Assembly (NCBI GenBank): GCA_038214085.1
Contig: JBBQSF010000020.1
Span: 1-30,192 of the forward strand
DNA: 30,192 bases
Reading direction: 5' to 3'
Origin: JBBQSF01 sp038214085
GTDB taxonomy: Bacteria > Bacteroidota > Bacteroidia > Bacteroidales > CG2-30-32-10
In this document: positions 16,152 through 25,089 of the stretch, piece by piece
Position numbering within the stretch: the first letter of the stretch is position 1
Layout of the letters: each line of letters begins with the position of its first letter
Translations under genes and position numbers: made by a program
The notes under the pieces: generated by a model
What the model was told of the DNA's origin: nothing
Databases searched by the model: none
Seen by the model: only the letters and a program-made list of their open reading frames with translations

Positions 16152-16949
16152 ATGGAACACACAATTCAATTCAATCAATCAGAAATACACTACACTACAA
16201 TAGGAAAAGGAAACGCTGTTGTTTTACTCCATGGATTCACCGAATCGCTTGATATATGGGAGTATTTTGGCGATATATTAAGCCTTGAACACAAAGTTAT
16301 TTTAATTGATTTGCCTGGTCATGGTAAAAGCGAATGCATTGCCGAAACACATACTATGGAGTTAATGGCAGAATGCGTAAAAGCAGTTCTTGATGCACAA
16401 AAAGTTAATGAATGCATAATGATAGGTCATTCAATGGGCGGATATGTTACACTTGCTTTTGCTGAATTATATAAGGATATGATTCGTGGTATCGGATTGT
16501 TTCATTCATCTGCCTTGCCCGACACTCCTGAGGGAAAAGCAAATCGGGTGCGTGCAATAGAAATTATCCGCTCAAATCACAGCAACTTTATTACAAGTTT
16601 TATCCCGGATCTATTTGCGCCCGAAAACAGGAAACCTCTAGAAAAAGAAATTTCACAGCTGATTGATATTGCAAACCAAATGACCGAAGAATCTATAATT
16701 GCTGCACAAAAAGGAATGATGGAGCGCAAAAGCAAGATAGATTTACTGAAAACACTTGATGTTCCATACTTATTTATTGCTGGCAAAAAAGACTCTAGAT
16801 TACCCTTTGATAAAGTTATAGAACAAATTGCAATCCCAAACCAATCTTTTTCTCTTTTACTGGGAGATATTGCACACATGGGCTATCTTGAAGCTCCAAA
16901 TAAAACACTTAATGCTGTAAATTGTTTTGTTAAATGGGTTTTTGCCTAA
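16152..16949 (+). CDS. Alpha/beta-fold hydrolase
   Basis: This 265-residue protein has the whole alpha/beta hydrolase signature. The oxyanion region is VLLHGFTES (24-32), the nucleophile elbow is GHSMGG with S94, the acid is likely the aspartate in AGKKDSRLP, and the histidine is in DIAHMGYLEAP near the C-terminus. There is no signal peptide, so it is cytosolic. The family includes esterases, MenH-type lyases and carbon-carbon hydrolases; the substrate cannot be told. It lies 10 bases after the membrane protein gene and is probably co-transcribed with it. Confidence 0.85.
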   Translation: MEHTIQFNQSEIHYTTIGKGNAVVLLHGFTESLDIWEYFGDILSLEHKVILIDLPGHGKSECIAETHTMELMAECVKAVLDAQKVNECIMIGHSMGGYVTLAFAELYKDMIRGIGLFHSSALPDTPEGKANRVRAIEIIRSNHSNFITSFIPDLFAPENRKPLEKEISQLIDIANQMTEESIIAAQKGMMERKSKIDLLKTLDVPYLFIAGKKDSRLPFDKVIEQIAIPNQSFSLLLGDIAHMGYLEAPNKTLNAVNCFVKWVFA

Positions 16950-17038
16950 TATTAATCCTCAAAAACATTGATTACAGCTAAAAAGCTAATTTTTTTGTTC
17001 TTTTTTTAATATTGTTTCGAAAAAAATTCGGATATTTG

Positions 17039-17464
17039 ATGAACGAAATCACTAAACAACACGCCATGAAAACCAATTTTCTATGTCCGCATTGCAGAGG
17101 CCATCTCCGAGTGTCAAACAGCATTATCTTTTTGACTAAAACCGATAAAGGCAAATCTGGCTTACTCCTTGTCAGTTCTGAGTTGGGTGATTACAGCGTG
17201 AAAATGCATCCCACTTATAACAACTTTGAAGAAGGCGAAGTGGTTAACTTTATTTGTCCTATTTGCTACGAAAATCTTGATGCAGAAGAATACGATAAAA
17301 ATCTTGCAAAAGTAATTATGCAAGAAGAAGATGGTAAAGAATCAACTGTTATTTTCTCTAAAATTGTTGGTGAAAAATGTACGTATCAAGTTAAATCTAA
17401 CAACATTACTTCTTTTGGCGACCACGCTGAAGGTTATGGAAGCGTATTTGGAGATATCTTTTAA
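17039..17464 (+). CDS. Zinc-ribbon protein of unknown function
   Basis: From the ATG at 17039 the product has 141 residues; an in-frame ATG at 17012 would add 9 and one at 17066 would remove 9. Two CxxC pairs (C16/C19 in CPHC and C73/C76 in CPIC) can bind one zinc. Between them is a beta-rich stretch, and an isolated cysteine lies at C114. The last 30 residues are glycine- and aromatic-rich. I do not recognise a family. A small zinc-binding adaptor or chaperone-like role would fit but is not shown. The gene stands alone, followed by 173 bases leading to fhs. Confidence 0.6.
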   Translation: MNEITKQHAMKTNFLCPHCRGHLRVSNSIIFLTKTDKGKSGLLLVSSELGDYSVKMHPTYNNFEEGEVVNFICPICYENLDAEEYDKNLAKVIMQEEDGKESTVIFSKIVGEKCTYQVKSNNITSFGDHAEGYGSVFGDIF

Positions 17465-17543
17465 ATTCCTGTAATTCCTGAGAATATTTTCCTAATATTT
17501 TCTTCTGAATTTCAAATTTCTTATTATTTCATAATTTGAGTTA

Positions 17544-17569
17544 AATTATTGTTTTATTAATCAATAATT
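17544..17569. promoter_or_regulatory. Inverted repeat upstream of the fhs promoter
   Basis: AATTATTG (17544-17551) and CAATAATT (17562-17569) form a perfect 8-bp dyad with a 10-base spacer, 30 bases before the fhs promoter box. It could be an operator. In sequence this AT-rich such dyads arise by chance, and there is no T tract to suggest a terminator. Confidence 0.25.
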
Positions 17570-17598
17570 CAGTAAGTTTTTATTTGTTGAAAAAACAC

Positions 17599-17606
17599 TA
17601 ACTTTG
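17599..17606 (+). promoter_or_regulatory. TAnnTTTG promoter box for fhs
   Basis: TAACTTTG is a full match to the Bacteroidota -7 consensus and lies 31 bases before the fhs ATG at 17638. TTG trinucleotides at 17584 and 17587 are closer than the ideal -33 spacing. Confidence 0.45.
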
Positions 17607-17637
17607 AAAATTATTTAATTACCTAAATGATTTAATT

Positions 17638-19308
17638 ATGGCTACAGATATTGAAATTGCCCGTGAGGTAAAATTATTACACATAAAGGATATAGCAGCC
17701 AAACTCAATGTTTTGGAAGACGATTTAGTGCTTTACGGAAAGTATAAAGCAAAACTTCCGCTACATCTTATTGATTTGGAAAAAGTGAAGAAGAGTCATT
17801 TGATATTGGTTTCAGCCATTTCACCAACTCCTGCCGGCGAAGGGAAAACAACGGTATCAATTGGGTTGAGTTTGGGCCTGAATAAAATAGGCAAAAAAAC
17901 AACAGTAGTTTTGCGCGAACCTTCATTGGGTCCTGTTTTCGGAATTAAAGGCGGTGCCACTGGAGGTGGATATTCGCAAGTATTGCCAATGGAAGATATA
18001 AATCTTCATTTTACAGGAGATTTTTCTGCAATTGAAAAAGCACACAATTTACTTTCGGCAATCATTGATAACAATATTCAAAACAAAAAAAATAATATTG
18101 GTCTTGATCCAAGAACTGTTACGTGGAAACGCGTGATGGATATGAACGACCGCTCGTTGCGTAAAATTATTGTTGGGCTTGGAGGCACCATGTCAGGAGT
18201 TCCTCGCGAAACAGGATTCGATATTGTAGCTGCTTCCGAAATAATGGCAATTCTTTGTCTTTCGGACAATTTGCAGCACCTTAAAGAAAAACTTGGAAAT
18301 ATTTTTATAGGATATACTTACGATAAAAAACCTATTTACTCCAGAGATTTAAAAGCAAACGGAGCAATGGCAGTCCTTCTCAAAGATGCAATTATGCCAA
18401 ACCTCGTTCAAACTATTGAAGGTACACCAGCTATTATTCACGGAGGACCATTTGCAAACATAGCTCAGGGAACCAACTCAATTATTGCAACCCGCATGGG
18501 TCTAAGCTTAAGCGACTATGTTGTTACCGAAGCAGGATTTGGTTTCGACCTTGGTGCAGAAAAGTTTCTAGATATTAAATGTCGTTATGCAAATCTTCAA
18601 CCCAATGCCGTAGTTCTTGTTGCAACAATAAGAGCCTTGAGATATCATGGAGGAGCCAGTTTAAAAGAATTAAACCAGCCTGATGTTGAAAAAGTTAAGA
18701 AAGGCCTGGCAAACCTCGAAAAACATATAGAAAATATGAAGCAATTTCATATTTGCCCGGTAGTTGCAATCAATCAGTTTACATTTGATACACCCGAAGA
18801 AATTGAAGTTGTAAAAGCAAAATGTGCTGAACTTGGCGTGCCTGTTGCCCTTGCCAATGTTTGGGGAAAAGGTGGAGATGGCACTATAGAACTGGCTGAA
18901 CTTGTTTCAAAAGTAGCTGAAAGATGCGAATGTGGATTTAAACCAATGTACGAATGGGAATGGCCGATTGAACAAAAAATTGAAGCTATAGCTAAAAAAA
19001 TCTATGGAGCTGAACATGTTGATTATTCAGCAAAAGCAAAAAAAGATATTGCAAAAATCATTAGTCTGGGATTGGATAAGCTGCCTGTATGTATTGCAAA
19101 AACTCAAAAATCACTATCTGATAACCCTGATCTTATCGGAAGACCTAAGGATTTTGTTGTTACTGTGAGGGAAATCGAAATTGCATCGGGTGCAGGATTT
19201 ATTATTCCAATTACTGGTGACATTATGCGTATGCCAGGCTTGCCCGAACATCCGGCATCTGAGACCATGGATATTGATGAAAATGGCAATATTATAGGTT
19301 TATTTTAG
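17638..19308 (+). CDS. fhs: Formate-tetrahydrofolate ligase
   Basis: The 556-residue enzyme joins formate to tetrahydrofolate using ATP, giving 10-formyl-THF for purine and one-carbon metabolism. The nucleotide-binding motif TPAGEGKTT is at 64-72. Family blocks such as LREPSLGPVFGIKGGATGGGY, FTGDFSAI and the C-terminal PLPEHPAS-like MPGLPEHPAS are intact. Length is normal. It has its own promoter box and is closed by a hairpin terminator 21 bases after the stop. In anaerobes that degrade purines, this enzyme can also run toward ATP from formyl-THF; that link to the left-hand cluster is only a possibility. Confidence 0.96.
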   Translation: MATDIEIAREVKLLHIKDIAAKLNVLEDDLVLYGKYKAKLPLHLIDLEKVKKSHLILVSAISPTPAGEGKTTVSIGLSLGLNKIGKKTTVVLREPSLGPVFGIKGGATGGGYSQVLPMEDINLHFTGDFSAIEKAHNLLSAIIDNNIQNKKNNIGLDPRTVTWKRVMDMNDRSLRKIIVGLGGTMSGVPRETGFDIVAASEIMAILCLSDNLQHLKEKLGNIFIGYTYDKKPIYSRDLKANGAMAVLLKDAIMPNLVQTIEGTPAIIHGGPFANIAQGTNSIIATRMGLSLSDYVVTEAGFGFDLGAEKFLDIKCRYANLQPNAVVLVATIRALRYHGGASLKELNQPDVEKVKKGLANLEKHIENMKQFHICPVVAINQFTFDTPEEIEVVKAKCAELGVPVALANVWGKGGDGTIELAELVSKVAERCECGFKPMYEWEWPIEQKIEAIAKKIYGAEHVDYSAKAKKDIAKIISLGLDKLPVCIAKTQKSLSDNPDLIGRPKDFVVTVREIEIASGAGFIIPITGDIMRMPGLPEHPASETMDIDENGNIIGLF

Positions 19309-19323
19309 TCCACATTGATTTCA

Positions 19324-19359
19324 AAAAACCCGACACGTCTAAGATGTCGGTTTTTTTTT
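19324..19359 (+). terminator. Rho-independent terminator after fhs
   Basis: The stem CCGACA (19330-19335) pairs with TGTCGG (19345-19350) around a 9-base loop, followed by nine T residues (19351-19359). It lies between the fhs stop at 19308 and the next promoter box. Confidence 0.8.
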
Positions 19360-19374
19360 AATCATTTCCTTTTA

Positions 19375-19382
19375 TACTTTTG
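19375..19382 (+). promoter_or_regulatory. TAnnTTTG promoter box very close to the aldehyde dehydrogenase start
   Basis: TACTTTTG matches the consensus and comes directly after the fhs terminator. Only 10 bases separate it from the ATG at 19393, so the leader would be about five bases. Confidence 0.4.
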
Positions 19383-19392
19383 TGAAAAAAAT

Positions 19393-20814
19393 ATGATAAG
19401 CTATCCCATTTATGCTGCCGGTGAATTTATAACAACGGAAAATAAATTTCAGGTAATTTCTTCTTATTCGGGAGAAATTATAGCTGAAACATTTTATGCC
19501 AACGAATCTGTGTTGGAAAAATGTATTCAAAAAGCTTTGAGCGTTAAAGACGAACTGGCTTTGATAACAGCATACGAAAAATATGAGATTCTGATGTTCA
19601 TTGCCAACGAAATGAAAATTCAGAAAGATAATTTGGCCGAATTGTTGGCATTGGAAGCCTCCAAGCCTTTGAGATATGCACAGTCAGAAATAGGACGGGC
19701 AATATCTACTTTTATAGCTGCTGCCGAAGAAGCCAAACGCCCACCTATGGAATACATGCGGCTTGACTGGGAAAGTACTGGTAAAAACAGAGAAGGGCTT
19801 GTAAAATATTTTCCTATAGGATTGATTTCTGGAATTTCTCCATTTAATTTCCCGATGAACCTTGCCGTTCATAAAATCGCACCAGCAATTGCCGCAGGTT
19901 GTCCAATTATTCTTAAACCGGCCACTGCAACTCCACTTTCTAACCTTGAACTTGCACGAATTATTGATAAAACAACATTGCCCAAAGGCGCTATTTCCAT
20001 TCTACCCATGAATAGAACAGTCGGCAATTTACTGGTTACAGATGAACGCTTCAAGTTACTTACTTTTACAGGCTCACCACAGGTTGGCTGGAAAATGAAG
20101 AATGATGCCGGAAAGAAAAAAGTGGTGCTAGAACTTGGAGGAAATGCGGGTACAATTATTTCTGCTTCCTGCGATTTGAAACATGCTGTAAAAAGATGTA
20201 TTACCGGGGCATTTGCTTATTCGGGGCAGATTTGTATTCATGCACAGCGATTGTATGTAGAATCAGAAATTTTTGAAGAATTTACCCGAGAATTTGTTTC
20301 AGCAACAAAAAAACTTCAGATCGGAAAACCTCTTGACCTTACCACAGACATTACTGCAATGATTGATGAACAAAATGCAATCAGAGTGGTGGAATGGGTT
20401 AAGGAAGCTGCTGAACAAGGAGCACAAATTATTACCGGAGGAAAACGCACTGGATCCGTGGTTGAACCAACTATTCTTACAAATACAAATAAAAGCATGA
20501 AAGTTTCCGGAATGGAAGTATTTGGTCCGGTTGTTACCATTGAACCTTACACTGATTTTAAACATGCTGTGGAAATGGTAAATGATTCTGATTTTGGTCT
20601 GCAATCGGGCGTTTTCACAAACAACATTGATGAAATGAATTATGCTTTCAGCAAACTAGAAGTTGGCGGAGTAATTATTAATGATATACCAACTTTTCGT
20701 GTAGATCACATGCCTTACGGTGGCATCAAGGATTCCGGGCTTGGCCGCGAAGGAGTTAAATATGCAATAATGGATATGTTGGAACCTAAAATTTTGGTCA
20801 AAAATTTTGTGTAG
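19393..20814 (+). CDS. NAD(P)-dependent aldehyde dehydrogenase family protein
   Basis: From the ATG at 19393 the protein has 473 residues, normal for the family. The longer in-frame start at 19315 would code through the fhs terminator and the promoter box and is rejected. Motifs are FNFPMN (151-156, cofactor site), FTGS (225-228), the general base E247 in LELGGN, and the nucleophile C281 in SGQICIHAQR. It resembles the subgroup of non-phosphorylating glyceraldehyde-3-phosphate, lactaldehyde and semialdehyde dehydrogenases; the exact substrate is not readable. The next gene starts 23 bases later. Confidence 0.88.
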   Translation: MISYPIYAAGEFITTENKFQVISSYSGEIIAETFYANESVLEKCIQKALSVKDELALITAYEKYEILMFIANEMKIQKDNLAELLALEASKPLRYAQSEIGRAISTFIAAAEEAKRPPMEYMRLDWESTGKNREGLVKYFPIGLISGISPFNFPMNLAVHKIAPAIAAGCPIILKPATATPLSNLELARIIDKTTLPKGAISILPMNRTVGNLLVTDERFKLLTFTGSPQVGWKMKNDAGKKKVVLELGGNAGTIISASCDLKHAVKRCITGAFAYSGQICIHAQRLYVESEIFEEFTREFVSATKKLQIGKPLDLTTDITAMIDEQNAIRVVEWVKEAAEQGAQIITGGKRTGSVVEPTILTNTNKSMKVSGMEVFGPVVTIEPYTDFKHAVEMVNDSDFGLQSGVFTNNIDEMNYAFSKLEVGGVIINDIPTFRVDHMPYGGIKDSGLGREGVKYAIMDMLEPKILVKNFV

Positions 20815-20837
20815 GTTTGCATTTTTAATTTTTTCTG

Positions 20838-22805
20838 ATGATAAGCATTAACAATCTGTCCATTCATTTTACAGGCAATCCCCTTTTTGAGGATGTAACT
20901 TTTGTTGTTGGCGATAAGGACAGAATTGGTCTTGTTGGGAAAAACGGAGCCGGAAAAACCACGTTAATGCGTATTATTTGCGGCACACAGGAACCAGAAA
21001 CAGGAATTGTGATCATTCCTTCGGGAACCACAGTGGGCTATCTCCCGCAGGAAATGGCTTTTAAAAATACGGGGAAAACAGTTTTTGAAGAAGCCATCAA
21101 AGCTTTTTCGGAAGCATTGAAAATTGAAAACGAAATAAAACATATTACTTTAGAAATTTCAAAACGTACCGACTTTGAAACGGACAGTTATTACAAATTA
21201 TTACAGAGTTTAACCGAAGCAAATGACCGTTTTCAGATTTTGGGTGGTCACGACATTCAGGGAAATACTGAAAAAATACTTTCCGGACTTGGCTTTTCTG
21301 CATCTGATTTTAACCGGCAGGTAGCGGAATTCAGTGGTGGATGGCAGATGCGCGTTGAACTTGCAAAAATTCTTTTACAAAAACCGAGTGTAATTCTCCT
21401 TGATGAACCTACAAATCATCTGGATATTGAGTCTATTCAATGGCTTGAAGATTTTTTATCATCATACGAAGGTGCTGTTATTCTTGTTTCTCACGACAGA
21501 ATTTTTCTCGACAACATTACTACACGAACTATAGAAATTTCGCTTGGGAAAATTTACGATTACAAAGCCAATTATTCTACATACGAAACACTTCGAGCCG
21601 ATCGAAGAGAAAACCAGATCGCTTCATTTAACAACCAACAAAAGCAAATTGAACAATCAGAAAAATTCATAGAACGTTTTCGTTATAAATCTACTAAGTC
21701 GCGGCAGGTTCAGTCAAGAATAAAATTGCTTGATAAGCTTGATCGCATTGAAGTAGAAGACATAGATGAATCAAGCATTCATTTTCGTTTTCCTCCTGCT
21801 CCATCGCCTGGCAGAGTGGTTATTGAAGCCGATCATATTACAAAAAAATATGGCGAACATACTGTTCTTTCTGATATTTCATTTTTGATAGATAAAAACG
21901 ACAGGATTGCTTTTGTAGGAAAAAACGGAGAAGGGAAAACTACGCTTTCACGAATTATTATCAAAGATCTTGAATATACGGGCAAATGCGAACAAGGGCA
22001 TAACGTATCCATTGGATATTATGCGCAAAATCAATCGGAACTTCTTGATCCAGAGAAAACAGTTTTTGAAACTATTGACGATGTAGCCGTTGGCGATGTC
22101 AGAAAACGCATCAGGGCAATACTTGGGTCGTTTCTTTTTGCAGAAGATGATATCATGAAAAAAGTGAAAGTGCTTTCTGGCGGTGAAAAGTCAAGACTTG
22201 CCATTGCAAAACTATTGCTCAAACCAGTGAATCTTCTTGTTCTTGACGAGCCCACAAACCACCTTGACATGCGCTCGAAAGATATCCTAAAGCAGGCATT
22301 ACTCCATTATAACGGAACACTGGTAATTGTTTCCCACGACCGTTATTTTCTTCACGGTTTAGCAACAAAAATATTTGAATTTAAACAACAAAAAATCCGT
22401 CAGTATATTGGAGATATTTATGAATTTTTGAACTCCAGAAAAATTGACACATTGCGCCAGTTGGAGATTTCCGGAAAAATAAAGCAAGGCACTAAAGAAG
22501 AGAAAAACACCGGACAAAAGCTGAATTGGGAAAAGAAAAAATTGCTTGATAAAGATGCACGAAGGGTACGTGGCGAAATAGAAAAATCGGAATCGGAAAT
22601 AGAACGCCTCGAAAGTGAAATCAGCGAAATGGATAAAGCCCTTATTAATCCAGAAACGTATAAAACCATTCTTGATTCTGCAGATTTGTACACAAAGTAC
22701 AACAAGCTAAAAAAAGACATTGAATTGCAAATGGAATTATGGGAAAAATCTCATGCCGGCTTGCAGAAGATTGAAAAAGAAATTTCTGAAATTACAGAGA
22801 AATAA
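20838..22805 (+). CDS. ABC-F family ATPase (ribosome-associated, Uup-like layout)
   Basis: The 655-residue protein has two ABC ATPase domains in one chain and no membrane segment. Domain 1 has Walker A GKNGAGKTT (34-42), signature FSGGWQMRVELAK and Walker B ILLDEPTNHLD. A charged linker of about 80 residues follows. Domain 2 has GKNGEGKTT, LSGGEKSRLAIAK and LVLDEPTNHLD. A C-terminal lysine/glutamate-rich coiled coil (about 550-655) matches the Uup/ABCF subgroup. These proteins act on the ribosomal E-site in translation. The stop lies only 7 bases from the convergent epimerase gene. Confidence 0.92.
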   Translation: MISINNLSIHFTGNPLFEDVTFVVGDKDRIGLVGKNGAGKTTLMRIICGTQEPETGIVIIPSGTTVGYLPQEMAFKNTGKTVFEEAIKAFSEALKIENEIKHITLEISKRTDFETDSYYKLLQSLTEANDRFQILGGHDIQGNTEKILSGLGFSASDFNRQVAEFSGGWQMRVELAKILLQKPSVILLDEPTNHLDIESIQWLEDFLSSYEGAVILVSHDRIFLDNITTRTIEISLGKIYDYKANYSTYETLRADRRENQIASFNNQQKQIEQSEKFIERFRYKSTKSRQVQSRIKLLDKLDRIEVEDIDESSIHFRFPPAPSPGRVVIEADHITKKYGEHTVLSDISFLIDKNDRIAFVGKNGEGKTTLSRIIIKDLEYTGKCEQGHNVSIGYYAQNQSELLDPEKTVFETIDDVAVGDVRKRIRAILGSFLFAEDDIMKKVKVLSGGEKSRLAIAKLLLKPVNLLVLDEPTNHLDMRSKDILKQALLHYNGTLVIVSHDRYFLHGLATKIFEFKQQKIRQYIGDIYEFLNSRKIDTLRQLEISGKIKQGTKEEKNTGQKLNWEKKKLLDKDARRVRGEIEKSESEIERLESEISEMDKALINPETYKTILDSADLYTKYNKLKKDIELQMELWEKSHAGLQKIEKEISEITEK

Positions 22806-22812
22806 TTCGTGT

Positions 22813-23733
22813 TTAAGAAGTAAAAGCAAAATGTTCTTTAAAGGAATACAATTCTTCTTTTAGCTCTTTATCTGGCAATGTTATCAAATGATTTAAGCGC
22901 AGATCTTTTTTTATTTTGAGCTCACGCAACATTAAATGTTGGTTTATAAAAATTATTTCCAGATTAGGATACAGTTCTTTAATGCAGCCTGCTATTTCGA
23001 GCACGGAGAGGTTTTTATCAACGAGGTTATAAATATCTGAAGGCAGTTCGTTGTGCAACAAATTGCACATTAATTTCACTACCTTGTCCACATGAATAAA
23101 AGCTCTGGATTGCTCGCCATTACCGGTAATCTGAATTCGTCCCACAAAGTTTGCTTCGAACAAAAAGCGGTTTATTACTGCATCAAACCTTACGCTTGGG
23201 CTATATCCGTAGATATTTCCACAACGAAAAATATAGGAAGGAATCTTCGAAAACAGCCTTTGCACGTGCGATTCCGCTCTGTACTTTGATGTTCCATAAA
23301 ATGTTTTCGGGTTAGGAAATGTATTGATGTCAATAACATCATCTGAAGCTCCATAAACAGATGTACTGCTGAGGTAAACAAATTTTTTCACTTTACTTTC
23401 TTCCACCGCATAAATAAGTTCAGCAGTTCCCCAGTGATTGGTTTGTTCAAACAAATGGGCATCTTCGCTGGCAAACGGAGTAGATACGCGCGCTGCAAGA
23501 TGATATACCACATCAATATCCTTCAATACTTCTCTTATTTTTCTAGAATCGAGCAATTCGCCCTGAACAAATCTAACCTTGTCGGGATTGAATTTTGTAT
23601 CAAGAAAAAGATTATAATTTTTGCGACTTAAATTGTCGTAAATTACAATACTTTTTACCTCAGGATCGTTAAGCAGTTGAAACGTAAGTTCGTTTCCCAC
23701 ATACCCTGCTCCTCCCGTTATCAATATATTCAT
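22813..23733 (-). CDS. NAD-dependent sugar epimerase/dehydratase (extended SDR)
   Basis: This 306-residue protein has the extended short-chain dehydrogenase fold. The cofactor motif GGAGYVG is at 7-13, a serine-rich LSSTSVYG strand at 121-128, and the catalytic pair Y146/K150 in FYGTSKYR. Such enzymes act on nucleotide sugars, for example UDP-glucose 4-epimerase. The substrate region is not diagnostic. Its ATG overlaps the cysH stop by four bases in ATGA style, so the two genes are translated as a pair, an unusual partnership. Confidence 0.85.
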   Translation of the reverse strand: MNILITGGAGYVGNELTFQLLNDPEVKSIVIYDNLSRKNYNLFLDTKFNPDKVRFVQGELLDSRKIREVLKDIDVVYHLAARVSTPFASEDAHLFEQTNHWGTAELIYAVEESKVKKFVYLSSTSVYGASDDVIDINTFPNPKTFYGTSKYRAESHVQRLFSKIPSYIFRCGNIYGYSPSVRFDAVINRFLFEANFVGRIQITGNGEQSRAFIHVDKVVKLMCNLLHNELPSDIYNLVDKNLSVLEIAGCIKELYPNLEIIFINQHLMLRELKIKKDLRLNHLITLPDKELKEELYSFKEHFAFTS

Positions 23734-24386
23734 GGCTTATCAATTAATTCGGTGTTGAGTCCACATTCCGTTTTATTCATACCAAACCACCTGCTGTCGC
23801 GAATATTCTCACTTAATTGCTTGCGTGTACAAGGCTCGCATCCAATACTTGAATAGCCCTTCTCTTCCAAAGGATGGCGTGGTAATTTATTTTCAGAAAT
23901 GTAATCGTTTATCATTTGGTCTGTCCAGTCGAGCAAAGGATGGAACCTCAGTGTTCCATGCGCTGAATGTTCCTGGGTATGAAACAACTTCCTGTGTTTG
24001 CTTTGCGAAGCCCTTACTCCGTTAATCCATATATCATACGAAAGCAATAAATTATCCACAGGTTGCACTTTGTTATAGTGGCAGCATAAATCCGGATCTA
24101 CTGTAAACAATAGATTTCCTTTGGAATCGCGCTGCAAATGCTTTGAAACAGGCGAATTCAGCATTTTTATTTCTATTCCGAGTTCTTGTGAAACCTGATC
24201 TTTAAATGAAATGGTTTCAGGAAAATGAAATCCAGTGTTTATAAAATATGTAGGAATTTCGGGTGCTATTTGTTTCAAAATATGCAGCAAAACAAGGCTG
24301 TGAGATTGTAACGAAGTGCTTGTAAACATTCGTTTTCCATTTTGCCTGAAAGAATCTATTTGCTCTTTTATTTGCTTAATATCCAT
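23730..24386 (-). CDS. cysH: Assimilatory adenylylsulfate (APS) reductase, CysH family
   Basis: The 218-residue enzyme reduces activated sulfate to sulfite in the cytosol using thioredoxin. The CC pair C101/C102 and CxxC pair C183/C186 are the four ligands of the [4Fe-4S] cluster that marks APS-type rather than PAPS-type reductases. The catalytic C208 is present in ECGLN (usually ECGLH). The N-terminal TSTSLQSHS segment (22-30) is the nucleotide-binding loop. The protein is slightly short for the family. The usual partners cysD/cysN are not adjacent; instead an epimerase gene overlaps its end. A promoter box lies 7 bases upstream of the start. Confidence 0.9.
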   Translation of the reverse strand: MDIKQIKEQIDSFRQNGKRMFTSTSLQSHSLVLLHILKQIAPEIPTYFINTGFHFPETISFKDQVSQELGIEIKMLNSPVSKHLQRDSKGNLLFTVDPDLCCHYNKVQPVDNLLLSYDIWINGVRASQSKHRKLFHTQEHSAHGTLRFHPLLDWTDQMINDYISENKLPRHPLEEKGYSSIGCEPCTRKQLSENIRDSRWFGMNKTECGLNTELIDKP

Positions 24387-24393
24387 GGTAATG

Positions 24394-24401
24394 CAAATAT
24401 A
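24394..24401 (-). promoter_or_regulatory. TAnnTTTG promoter box close to the cysH start
   Basis: Read on the minus strand the sequence is TATATTTG, a full consensus match. Only 7 bases lie between it and the cysH ATG, which implies a leader of a few bases. Confidence 0.4.
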
Positions 24402-24425
24402 ACTATTTATTCCCGTTCAGCGTAT

Positions 24426-24448
24426 CATAAGTTTATTAGTAACTTATG
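24426..24448. promoter_or_regulatory. Inverted repeat upstream of the cysH promoter
   Basis: CATAAGTT (24426-24433) and AACTTATG (24441-24448) form a perfect 8-bp dyad with a 7-base spacer. Its near edge is 24 bases upstream of the cysH -7 box, where an activator or repressor could act. No T tract follows on either strand, so a terminator is unlikely. Confidence 0.35.
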
Positions 24449-24498
24449 TTACGCAAGGAAGGCAAGAAGGTTAATTTTTACATTATGCGTTAAGTGAG

Positions 24499-25089
24499 TT
24501 AGTTTTTCTTCCACTTAAAGGTGCTGATCATGTGATTGATATCCTGTTTAATAAATTTAATTACAGGAGCAAGTGAATCGTTATTTGGTTTAATATTAAA
24601 ATACAACGCAGCTCTTACAAAAGAAGAGGCACTATCGGTTACATAGAACTGGTATGGCGAAGCAGCGCCGGTTCCTCCTATTTCATAAACCTGACCGTAT
24701 ACTTTTTGTGCCGGATTATCAATTATTATGTCTTCATTAATTTCGTTGGACATAGAAATATGCTTCATTGCCATGGTTCTGGCATCTTCCGTGAATGTAC
24801 GCAAGTTGTTTTTTACAAATTTATAACTGATATGCAGGCGTCCTTTAAATTTAGGAAAATCCAGATTAATCCAGTAAGGTTCAGCCGACTTAACGGTATC
24901 CGGAACAATTACTGCATAGGTAGGATATTCGAAGGAATAAGGATAAACAGAATCAAACATGCGGTATGTATGCTCAGGGAGTGAGATTCGGAAAAAAGCT
25001 CTTGGTTTAGGTAACGGATTAGAATCGCCACATGAAAACATAAACAGAATGATAATCGGTAATATCGCGCTAATTGCCCTTTTCTTCAT
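24499..25089 (-). CDS. gldD: Gliding motility lipoprotein GldD
   Basis: This 196-residue protein begins with a lipoprotein signal whose lipidated cysteine is C20 (LFMFSC). The mature part has the family hallmarks PKPRAFFRI near the N-terminus, YPYSFEYPTYA, a WINLDFP segment and a C-terminal amphipathic helix. GldD is needed for gliding in flavobacteria and is linked to the type IX secretion apparatus, but it is also kept in non-gliding species. It overlaps the end of gldE by 20 bases, the conserved gldE-gldD arrangement. Confidence 0.9.
   Translation of the reverse strand: MKKRAISAILPIIILFMFSCGDSNPLPKPRAFFRISLPEHTYRMFDSVYPYSFEYPTYAVIVPDTVKSAEPYWINLDFPKFKGRLHISYKFVKNNLRTFTEDARTMAMKHISMSNEINEDIIIDNPAQKVYGQVYEIGGTGAASPYQFYVTDSASSFVRAALYFNIKPNNDSLAPVIKFIKQDINHMISTFKWKKN

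Noticed and set aside
16976..16997. AGCT-AAAA-AGCT hairpin followed by a T run after the alpha/beta hydrolase gene
   Set aside because: The stem is only 4 bp, which is too weak to call a terminator in AT-rich sequence.
17465..17637. Tetrahydrofolate riboswitch upstream of fhs
   Set aside because: The spacer is AT-rich with only a simple dyad and a promoter box; the predicted leader of about 26 bases is too short for an aptamer.
19315..19392. Longer N-terminus for the aldehyde dehydrogenase
   Set aside because: It would read through the fhs terminator hairpin and a promoter box and adds 26 residues unlike the family.
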